From Spirochaetaceae bacterium (lineage in GTDB: Bacteria > Spirochaetota > Spirochaetia > Treponematales > Breznakiellaceae): a stretch of 5,463 bases of DNA. Positions 1-4,789 of this stretch are shown here, piece by piece. The stretch is taken from NCBI GenBank assembly GCA_031257075.1, contig JAIRPM010000045.1, positions 1-5,463 on the forward strand. Direction: 5' to 3'. The stretch's first letter is position 1. Every line of letters starts with the position of its first letter. The notes beneath the pieces were generated by a model. That model was not told where the DNA came from, searched no databases, and was given only the letters and a program-made list of their open reading frames with translations. The position numbers and the translations under genes were made by a program.

Positions 1-160
1 CTGTTTGCCATTCTCTTTGATTTTGTATTCGTATGAGGAGGCGATTTTATCGAAGAATTGCGTAAAGTCCTTGAATCGTTTTTATTCGTTGCCGCCGCGG
101 CAATAATCCGCAACTATATCAAAAATAGTCCCAACATAGTATAAGGCAGGGGGAATCAAT
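1..160. other. Left-edge region without a supported gene
   Basis: No convincing coding region is visible here. On the + strand the three frames close at 18-20 (TGA), 34-36 (TGA) and 104-106 (TAA), so a gene entering from the left could end at any of these, and the few residues left do not identify it. The frame ending at 34-36 gives a hydrophobic tail (LFAILFDFVFV). An AGGAGG sits at 36-41 but no ATG, GTG or TTG follows at a usable distance. On the - strand a short open stretch covers 81 down to 1 with no start codon. No clear sigma70 promoter for glmS was found, so glmS may be read from an upstream promoter outside the window. Confidence 0.5.
148..153 (+). promoter_or_regulatory. Ribosome binding site of glmS
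   Basis: AGGGGG lies seven bases before the ATG at 161. This good spacing, together with the obligatory Met-Cys start of GlmS, fixes the start codon. Confidence 0.8.
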
Positions 161-2062
161 ATGTGCGGAATTGCGGGGTATACCGGCTATCAGGAAGCAA
201 CAAGCATACTGCTTGCGGCGCTTAAAAAATTGGAATACCGCGGTTATGATTCGGCCGGAATCGCCGTTTTGAGCGCGGCGCCGGATTTTTCCGGCGCGAA
301 TATAGAAGTGCGGAAAACAAAAGGCCCCCTGTCCGCGCTGGAAGCGGCTCTGGAAAACAATGCGCCGGCCGGCAAACTCGGCATAGGCCATACGCGCTGG
401 GCAACCCATGGCGAGCCATCCGATATCAACAGCCATCCGCACACGGATGTTTCCGGCTCGATAGCCGTTGTCCATAACGGCATCATCGAAAACTATGCCC
501 ATCTGAAAAGTTTTCTGCGCGAACGGGGAGTTGTCTTTAGAAGCGAAACGGACACTGAAGTCATAGCGCACCTCATCGACCATTACTACCAAAACGACAA
601 GCACCCGCGTTCAGACCCCCTCCTCCGCGCCACTCTCCAAGCAATTTCCAAACTTGAAGGAAGTTACGCGCTCGGCGTTATTGCCCGCGATTTTCCCGAC
701 CGCCTCATCGCCGTCCGCAAGGACAGCCCTCTCATTGTTGGTTTGGGCAAAAACGAAAATTTCATCGCGTCAGACGCGCCCGCGCTCCTTGCGTATACGC
801 GAGACGTATATTTTTTGCGCGACAACGAAATCGCCGTGCTGTACAACGACCATGTTGACATGTACAACAATTCCGGCGAAAAAATTTTGCGCGAAAGCCA
901 GCATATTGATTGGGATGTCGAATCGGCGGAAAAGGCGGGTTTCGCCCATTTTATGCTGAAAGAAATTCACGAACAGCCAAAGGCGCTCCGCGACACGCTG
1001 AATCCGCGGCTCGGCGGCGGTATAAACACCGCCGCTAACGTTCAAATTCACTTTGACGAACTTGATTTGCCCGCCCTGAGCGCGCAGGCAAAACGTATCG
1101 TCATTACCGCCTGCGGCACCGCCTACCATGCAGGCGTTGTCGGGAAATACGCTTTTGAACATTTTGCCCGCCTGCCGGTCGAAACCGATATTGCCAGCGA
1201 ATACCGCTACCGCGACCCTCTCTTTGACAAAAACGACCTCTTTATCATCATAAGCCAGTCGGGAGAAACGGCAGACACGCTCGCGGCTCTGCGCCTTGCG
1301 AAAGAACACGGCGCGAAAGTTATCGCCATTACCAACGCCGTCGGCAGTACCATTTCACGGGAAGCGGACACCGTGCTTTATACACGCGCCGGGCCGGAAA
1401 TCGCCGTAGCCTCGACAAAGGCATTTACCACGCAACTTATGTGCCTTTACCTGCTCGCGCTGGAATTGGGCAGGCTTCGCGGCGTTCTCGGGCCGGAGCG
1501 CTATGCCGAGGGCATTGCCGGACTGCAAAAAATACCGGAAAATGCTGCGAAAATTCTGGAACACAAAGAAGCGGTACAGCGGTACGCGGCGCGGCAGTTC
1601 AACAAGAAAAAAGTATTTTTTCTGGGGCGGCTTTTTGATTATGCGGTGAGTATGGAAAGCGCGCTAAAGTTGAAAGAAATCAGTTACACCCATTCGGAGT
1701 CCTTTGCCGCCGGTGAATTGAAACACGGCCCCATCGCGCTGGTAGACAAAGACACGCTTGTCGTAACGTTTGCCACACAGGAAACGCTTTTCAGCAAAAT
1801 TACATCGAATGTGCGCGAAGTGCTTTCGCGGGGCGCGGCAAGCCTCATCGTTATGCAGGAGCCGGACGGCGGCAGCACGACATTTTTGGAAGCGGCAAAA
1901 ACAATAGCCGATGAAATTTGGACTATCCCGCGTACCGCCGCGCCTTTTACGCCGCTGCTTACCGTGATATATATGCAATTGTTTGCGTACTATTGCTCGG
2001 TTTCACGCGGCAACGACCCGGACAAGCCTCGCAACCTCGCAAAAAGCGTTACGGTAGAATAG
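161..2062 (+). CDS. glmS: Glutamine--fructose-6-phosphate aminotransferase (isomerizing), GlmS
   Basis: Cytosolic enzyme that converts fructose-6-phosphate and glutamine to glucosamine-6-phosphate and glutamate, the first committed step towards UDP-GlcNAc for peptidoglycan and lipid A-type glycolipids. The 633-residue protein is complete (E. coli GlmS is 609). The N-terminal class II glutamine amidotransferase domain (about 2-240) starts MCGIAGY, with Cys2 as the nucleophile after Met removal. It carries GHTRWATHG (76-84), HNGIIENY (105-112) and SETDTEV (128-134), where Asp131 matches the glutamine-binding Asp. Two SIS sugar-isomerase domains follow: SIS1 (about 310-450) with CGT (318-320), SQSGET (365-370) and STK (419-421), and SIS2 (about 480-618) with ESALKLKE (499-506) and GELKHGP (518-524). 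Lys503, Glu506, His522 and the tail Lys628 (NLAKSVTVE) match the known catalytic residues. The extra length lies partly in the region around residues 37-71. It is probably the first gene of an operon with lptF, 16 bases downstream. No defect is visible. Confidence 0.97.
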   Translation: MCGIAGYTGYQEATSILLAALKKLEYRGYDSAGIAVLSAAPDFSGANIEVRKTKGPLSALEAALENNAPAGKLGIGHTRWATHGEPSDINSHPHTDVSGSIAVVHNGIIENYAHLKSFLRERGVVFRSETDTEVIAHLIDHYYQNDKHPRSDPLLRATLQAISKLEGSYALGVIARDFPDRLIAVRKDSPLIVGLGKNENFIASDAPALLAYTRDVYFLRDNEIAVLYNDHVDMYNNSGEKILRESQHIDWDVESAEKAGFAHFMLKEIHEQPKALRDTLNPRLGGGINTAANVQIHFDELDLPALSAQAKRIVITACGTAYHAGVVGKYAFEHFARLPVETDIASEYRYRDPLFDKNDLFIIISQSGETADTLAALRLAKEHGAKVIAITNAVGSTISREADTVLYTRAGPEIAVASTKAFTTQLMCLYLLALELGRLRGVLGPERYAEGIAGLQKIPENAAKILEHKEAVQRYAARQFNKKKVFFLGRLFDYAVSMESALKLKEISYTHSESFAAGELKHGPIALVDKDTLVVTFATQETLFSKITSNVREVLSRGAASLIVMQEPDGGSTTFLEAAKTIADEIWTIPRTAAPFTPLLTVIYMQLFAYYCSVSRGNDPDKPRNLAKSVTVE

Positions 2063-2064
2063 GC

Positions 2065-2068
2065 GGAG
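2065..2068 (+). promoter_or_regulatory. Ribosome binding site that decides the lptF start
   Basis: GGAG (within GGCGGAGA, 2062-2069) is ten bases before the ATG at 2079. It is only one base from the in-frame TTG at 2070, which is too close to be used. This favours ATG 2079 as the start. The site overlaps the end of the glmS stop codon region, as expected for neighbouring genes in one transcript. Confidence 0.6.
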
Positions 2069-2078
2069 ATTGGCAACA

Positions 2079-3428
2079 ATGGAAAACAAAAAAGACGGGG
2101 TTGACCAGCAAAAAGACAACGGCGAACCGGAGGCTGTCATTTTACAGCCAATGCTGCCGGGGCCGTTCAAAGGCCGTATTTCCGGCACTATTTTTTGGTA
2201 TCTATTCAGAGAAACACTTTTTGCCTTTGCGGTATCGTTTATGTTTTTTTTCTTTATATTTTTTGTCAACCAAATACTGTTAATGGCAAAAGATATTCTG
2301 GAAAAAAGCGTACCGTTTAATCAAGTGGCGCGGCTTGTTGTGTACGCGCTGCCTTCTATTGTTGCAATATCGTCGCCGTTTGCAAGCCTTTTAGGCACAC
2401 TTATGACTATAGGCCGGCTGTCTTCCGATAACGAAATACTCGTTATGCTTGCGTCAGGGCTTTCATATAAAAATATTTTTATTCCAACCATCATAGTCGG
2501 TATACTTATTTCGATATTTTCATTTATCGCAAATGATATACTCCTTCCGCTGGGCACAATTCACTATTCGCGCCTCTACCGTCAAATTGTCAAATCAACG
2601 CCCGCGCTTGAAATAGAAGCAAATTCGGTAAAGAGATTTAAAGATACTTTTGTTATTACCGGAAATGTTCACGATAAAAACATACAAGATTTACTTATCA
2701 TTGACAAAACGAGTGACGGTGAACGGCGTGTCATTCTTGCGAATGATGCTGAGTTTGTTGATGCCGGAAAAGAAGGAATCAGCCTTAATTTACGGAATGC
2801 ATTTGTACATTCCTCAAAAGAAATTGAACGCTCAGATTATGATTACGCGCAGAGCAGATTTTTACGTTACCGCATTAAACCGGAAGATTTAATGCAAGAT
2901 TTAACCCCCCCCGGCCCCCGTGAGATGACATCGATAGACGTATTCCGCGAAATTAAAAAGAAAGAAGTAAATATAGGAAAAAGTATTGTTACCCGCACAT
3001 TGGCCGCGCTTGACGCGACAATGAATTTAGAAAACGCCCTCCGCGCCGGCCCGGGAAACAGGTCATGGACAGCGCGTGAAAACCTTTACAACAATTTTAT
3101 CAAAGAAAGCCGCCTTGCACTTGACACCCGCCGCGACCGCAGCCTGTCTATATGGAGGCTCGAATTCTATAAAAAATTTTCCATACCGCTGGGCGCGCTT
3201 TCATTTATTTTTCTTGCTGTGCCGCTCGGACTTCTCGCAAAAAAATCCGGGCAGGCGGTAGGGTTTATTGTCGGCCTTATTATATCGCTGATTTATTGGG
3301 CGTTTCTGCTTATTGGCCAGAATATGGGCATACGGCTCGGTTATTCGCCGTTTTGGTCTATGTGGTTTCCCAATGTCCTCAGCGTGGGAATCGGCATCAT
3401 TCTTACGCTTTTCAGGGTGCGCCGGTGA
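2079..3428 (+). CDS. lptF: LPS export permease, LptF-type (YjgP/YjgQ family)
   Basis: Predicted inner-membrane half of the LptB2FG transporter, which pulls LPS or a related glycolipid out of the inner membrane for transfer to the Lpt bridge. The protein has 449 residues from ATG 2079. A polar N-terminal stretch (1-35) precedes three membrane segments (about 46-68, 88-112, 132-155), a soluble part (about 156-365) that should contain the periplasmic jellyroll, and three more membrane segments (about 367-386, 393-412, 428-446). Six helices split 3+3 by a large soluble domain is the family pattern. The stretches YLFRETL (41-47) and SSDNEILVMLASGLS (115-129) are also typical. It is much longer than E. 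coli LptF (366), because of the N-terminal extension and a longer charged stretch between MTSIDV (283-288) and helix 4. A run of eight C falls in codons 276-278. It lies between glmS and lptG, overlapping lptG by four bases. The choice of LptF over LptG rests on gene order and the RETL motif and is less certain than the family. Confidence 0.85.
   Translation: MENKKDGVDQQKDNGEPEAVILQPMLPGPFKGRISGTIFWYLFRETLFAFAVSFMFFFFIFFVNQILLMAKDILEKSVPFNQVARLVVYALPSIVAISSPFASLLGTLMTIGRLSSDNEILVMLASGLSYKNIFIPTIIVGILISIFSFIANDILLPLGTIHYSRLYRQIVKSTPALEIEANSVKRFKDTFVITGNVHDKNIQDLLIIDKTSDGERRVILANDAEFVDAGKEGISLNLRNAFVHSSKEIERSDYDYAQSRFLRYRIKPEDLMQDLTPPGPREMTSIDVFREIKKKEVNIGKSIVTRTLAALDATMNLENALRAGPGNRSWTARENLYNNFIKESRLALDTRRDRSLSIWRLEFYKKFSIPLGALSFIFLAVPLGLLAKKSGQAVGFIVGLIISLIYWAFLLIGQNMGIRLGYSPFWSMWFPNVLSVGIGIILTLFRVRR
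3414..3417 (+). promoter_or_regulatory. Ribosome binding site that decides the lptG start
   Basis: AGGG inside the last codons of lptF is seven bases before the GTG at 3425. This supports GTG 3425, which overlaps the lptF stop as GTGA, rather than an in-frame start further upstream inside lptF. Confidence 0.6.
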
Positions 3429-4489
3429 TAATCGACCGTTATTTAATCCGCCAGTTTTTACCCGTGTTTATTGTCGCGATATCTATGTTCGTCATGCTTT
3501 TTCTGCTCATTGATTTGTTTCTGAATCTGGTACACTACCTTAATTATGAAGCGGCCTTTTCGGATATTTTACGGGCAACTATTTTGTATGTACCCAAAAG
3601 CATGTCATTTGCCATTCCGGTTTCACTGATATTTGCGATAGCGTATACGCTCGGCGATTTATATGCCCGCAACGAACTGACATCTATTATTTCCAGCGGC
3701 ATTCCGTTTTGGAGAATCGGTACGCCGCTTCTGATTATAGGCCTGTGCGTTTCTCTGTTTTCATTTTTCTTTGATGACCGTGTTGTTGTCCCAACGCTCA
3801 GGGATAAAAATGAATTGACACGTCGGCTGCGCCATATACAGAGCAGTGAAAAAAATACCAATATTGTTATTAAAACAAACGAAGGCAAACGTATCTATGT
3901 TATTGATTTTTTTGATGATATCAATGTCAGGTTAAACGGTATAATCATTATTGAACGTGATAACAACGGGCGCTTTGTTTCAGAAATCCGCGCGCAGGCG
4001 GCGCGCTGGGAAAACGGCAGTTGGGTATTCAGCAATGCCGTTATTTATAGTTGGGAAGGAAAATTGATTCGCTTAAAGCCGTTTACCCCAACAGAACCCT
4101 ACACCGACGACCCGGAAATTTTCCACCGGAATTCCGTGCAGCCCGAAGACCTCAACGCCTATGAACTGGGACTGCTGGTGGACGACTTAAAACTATCCGG
4201 CCTGCCCTACAAGGAAGCGCTCGCTGATTATTATCACCGCTATTCATTCTCGGCCGTCTCTTTTATTGTTGTAATCCTGTCAATATCAATGGCGGGGCGT
4301 TTCCGCAAAAACATCGTACTTATGAGCCTGCTTTTCAGCCTTGGCATAGGCGTTGTTTATTATGTCATGGAAATGATTAGTATGATGCTTGCCAGTTACG
4401 GCTATATCCCTCCCATTGCCGGCGCATGGTTCCCTGTTGTTTTTTTTACATTGATTGGAATAATTTTGGTGCGTTATTCAAAAACATAA
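3425..4489 (+). CDS. lptG: LPS export permease, LptG-type (YjgP/YjgQ family)
   Basis: Predicted partner of the preceding LptF-type protein in the inner-membrane permease for LPS-type glycolipid, to be powered by LptB (not in this window). I chose the GTG at 3425: it gives the standard family opening (M)IIDRYLIRQF, has a ribosome binding site at 3414-3417 and overlaps the lptF stop by four bases, which points to translational coupling. An upstream in-frame reading from 3296 would overlap lptF by more than 130 bases and is unlikely. The 354 residues match the usual family length (E. coli LptG is 360). Membrane segments are at about 9-33, 60-78, 97-116, 274-291, 297-319 and 331-349. The soluble part at about 117-270 fits the periplasmic jellyroll domain. 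ARNELTSIISSGIPFWRI (81-98) corresponds to the conserved cytoplasmic loop after helix 2, thought to contact LptB. No sign of damage. LptF and LptG are homologous, so the exact letter is partly inferred from order. Confidence 0.85.
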   Translation: MIIDRYLIRQFLPVFIVAISMFVMLFLLIDLFLNLVHYLNYEAAFSDILRATILYVPKSMSFAIPVSLIFAIAYTLGDLYARNELTSIISSGIPFWRIGTPLLIIGLCVSLFSFFFDDRVVVPTLRDKNELTRRLRHIQSSEKNTNIVIKTNEGKRIYVIDFFDDINVRLNGIIIIERDNNGRFVSEIRAQAARWENGSWVFSNAVIYSWEGKLIRLKPFTPTEPYTDDPEIFHRNSVQPEDLNAYELGLLVDDLKLSGLPYKEALADYYHRYSFSAVSFIVVILSISMAGRFRKNIVLMSLLFSLGIGVVYYVMEMISMMLASYGYIPPIAGAWFPVVFFTLIGIILVRYSKT

Positions 4490-4504
4490 GCGCCCGGCCG
4501 TTTG

Positions 4505-4519
4505 CCGTAACGTTTACGG
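4505..4519 (+). terminator. Small inverted repeat after lptG, weak terminator candidate
   Basis: CCGTAA and TTACGG form a perfect 6-bp stem with the 3-base loop CGT, starting 15 bases after the lptG stop. The position fits an operon end, but no T run follows (the next bases are TCATAC), so an intrinsic terminator is doubtful. It may be only a transcript-end stabilising hairpin, or chance. Confidence 0.25.
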
Positions 4520-4599
4520 TCATACAGCCCTCTAAGGCAACACTAATTAACTCGCTGCTCATCAGCGCCGCCCTCTTTATTTGCTCATTTTTTGCCCTC

Positions 4600-4629
4600 T
4601 TGCTTAAAATATTACATTTGTCATATAAT
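4600..4629 (+). promoter_or_regulatory. Candidate sigma70 promoter for xylA
   Basis: A perfect -10 hexamer TATAAT is at 4624-4629. A partial -35 (TTGCTT, 4600-4605) lies 18 bases upstream, and the spacer is AT-rich. Transcription would start near 4636, giving a leader of about 155 nt before xylA. No other hexamer pair in the gap is as good. The -35 matches only the TTG part clearly. Confidence 0.5.
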
Positions 4630-4645
4630 AGCACCGTGTTTTTAT

Positions 4646-4690
4646 CTAGGGAAACGCTGATTAACGTCAATTTAATCAGCGTTTCCCTAG
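4646..4690. repeat. Perfect 19-bp inverted repeat with 7-base loop
   Basis: The arms CTAGGGAAACGCTGATTAA (4646-4664) and TTAATCAGCGTTTCCCTAG (4672-4690) are exact reverse complements around the loop CGTCAAT (4665-4671). In RNA this would be a very stable hairpin starting about 10 nt after the predicted xylA transcription start. No T run follows directly, so it is not a classical terminator. It could be a repeat-element end, a 5' mRNA-stabilising hairpin or a protein-binding palindrome. Confidence 0.9.
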
Positions 4691-4697
4691 CGGATAT

Positions 4698-4724
4698 CCT
4701 TTAGGCGTGTTTTTTGCCTAAAGG
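4698..4724 (+). promoter_or_regulatory. Second leader hairpin, 9-bp stem
   Basis: CCTTTAGGC (4698-4706) and GCCTAAAGG (4716-4724) are exact reverse complements around a 9-base loop that contains six T. Because the T run is in the loop and not after the stem, this is not a terminator in the xylA direction. The right-arm bases CTAAAG (4718-4723) can also pair with CTTTAG at 4783-4788, between the xylA ribosome binding site and its ATG, so an alternative fold is possible. Confidence 0.45.
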
Positions 4725-4726
4725 CC

Positions 4727-4760
4727 GCCGGTTCATAGTGTTCTAATAGTACAAACCGGC
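4727..4760 (+). promoter_or_regulatory. Third inverted repeat upstream of xylA
   Basis: GCCGGTT (4727-4733) and AACCGGC (4754-4760) are exact reverse complements separated by 20 bases. This could be a long-loop hairpin in the xylA leader or two half-sites for a regulator. It starts two bases after the second hairpin and ends 16 bases before the ribosome binding site. No known operator consensus is recognised. Confidence 0.35.
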
Positions 4761-4776
4761 ACTAATTATTGGTTTT

Positions 4777-4782
4777 GGAGGA
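4777..4782 (+). promoter_or_regulatory. Ribosome binding site of xylA
   Basis: GGAGGA is seven bases before the ATG at 4790, a near-ideal site that suggests strong translation and fixes the start. Confidence 0.85.
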
Positions 4783-4789
4783 CTTTAGT

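Larger units (their letters stand above)
4531..4690. repeat. MITE-like segment bounded by imperfect inverted repeats
   Basis: The left end CTAAGGCAACACTAATTAA (4532-4550) is an imperfect inverted match, 15 of 19 bases, to the right end TTAATCAGCGTTTCCCTAG (4672-4690). A further copy in the left-end orientation, CTAGGGAAACGCTGATTAA, lies inside at 4646-4664; with the preceding T it matches 4531-4550 at 16 of 20 bases. The segment is about 160 bp, encodes no recognisable transposase and lies between two genes, all of which fits a miniature inverted-repeat element or the remnant of an insertion sequence. The ends read CTAA and CTAG. CTAG is its own reverse complement, so one cannot tell whether it belongs to the repeat or is a target duplication. 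The repeats are seen directly; the mobile-element reading is inference. Confidence 0.5.
4490..4789. other. 300-base gap between lptG and xylA: repeats, promoter and leader
   Basis: No protein gene is supported here. The gap contains, in order, a small inverted repeat just after lptG (4505-4519), the first copy of a 20-base motif (4531-4550), three copies of GCCCTCT (4527-4533, 4570-4576, 4594-4600), an AT-rich sigma70-like promoter (4600-4629), a perfect 19-bp hairpin (4646-4690), a 9-bp hairpin (4698-4724), a 7-bp inverted repeat (4727-4760) and the xylA ribosome binding site (4777-4782). Open frames on both strands across this gap lack ribosome binding sites and look like by-products of the repeats. 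Confidence 0.75.

Noticed and set aside
33..65. Ten-codon frame MRRRFYRRIA as a leader peptide
   Set aside because: Its ATG has no ribosome binding site of its own, the AGGAGG falls inside the frame, and no attenuator structure follows.
36..144. AGGAGG seven bases before ATC, opening a 31-residue frame that ends just before glmS
   Set aside because: ATC is a very rare start codon and the peptide is not recognisable. The spacing is attractive, but the evidence is not enough to call a gene.
1..160. glmS ribozyme upstream of glmS
   Set aside because: Only 160 bases are visible and no conserved ribozyme core or double pseudoknot pattern could be recognised. The element is known mainly from Gram-positive bacteria.
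770..1309. Long minus-strand open frame inside glmS
   Set aside because: It is antisense to a well-conserved part of GlmS, lacks a ribosome binding site and looks like a codon-bias shadow, as do the other minus-strand frames across glmS.
2070..2078. TTG at 2070 as the lptF start
   Set aside because: The GGAG is only one base away, too close for initiation. The ATG at 2079 has workable spacing.
4649..4662. Catabolite-response (cre) site in the hairpin arm
   Set aside because: The bases match the cre consensus only in part, failing at both ends, and CcpA control is not expected in this kind of organism.
4446..4670. Minus-strand 74-residue frame in the gap
   Set aside because: It overlaps the end of lptG and starts inside the hairpin loop. 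Its repeated LISV stretches are the two motif copies read in the same frame. No ribosome binding site or known family is evident, although a gene carried by the repeat element cannot be fully excluded.
4646..4690. Rho-independent terminator for the lptG transcript
   Set aside because: The stem is strong but no T run follows it. The nearest T run (4710-4715) is 20 bases away in the loop of the next hairpin, and the stem lies downstream of the predicted xylA promoter.
4426..4704. Hydrophobic + strand frame from the end of lptG across the gap
   Set aside because: It starts inside lptG without a ribosome binding site and runs through the promoter and the hairpin. Its repeated TLIN stretches come from the DNA repeat copies.
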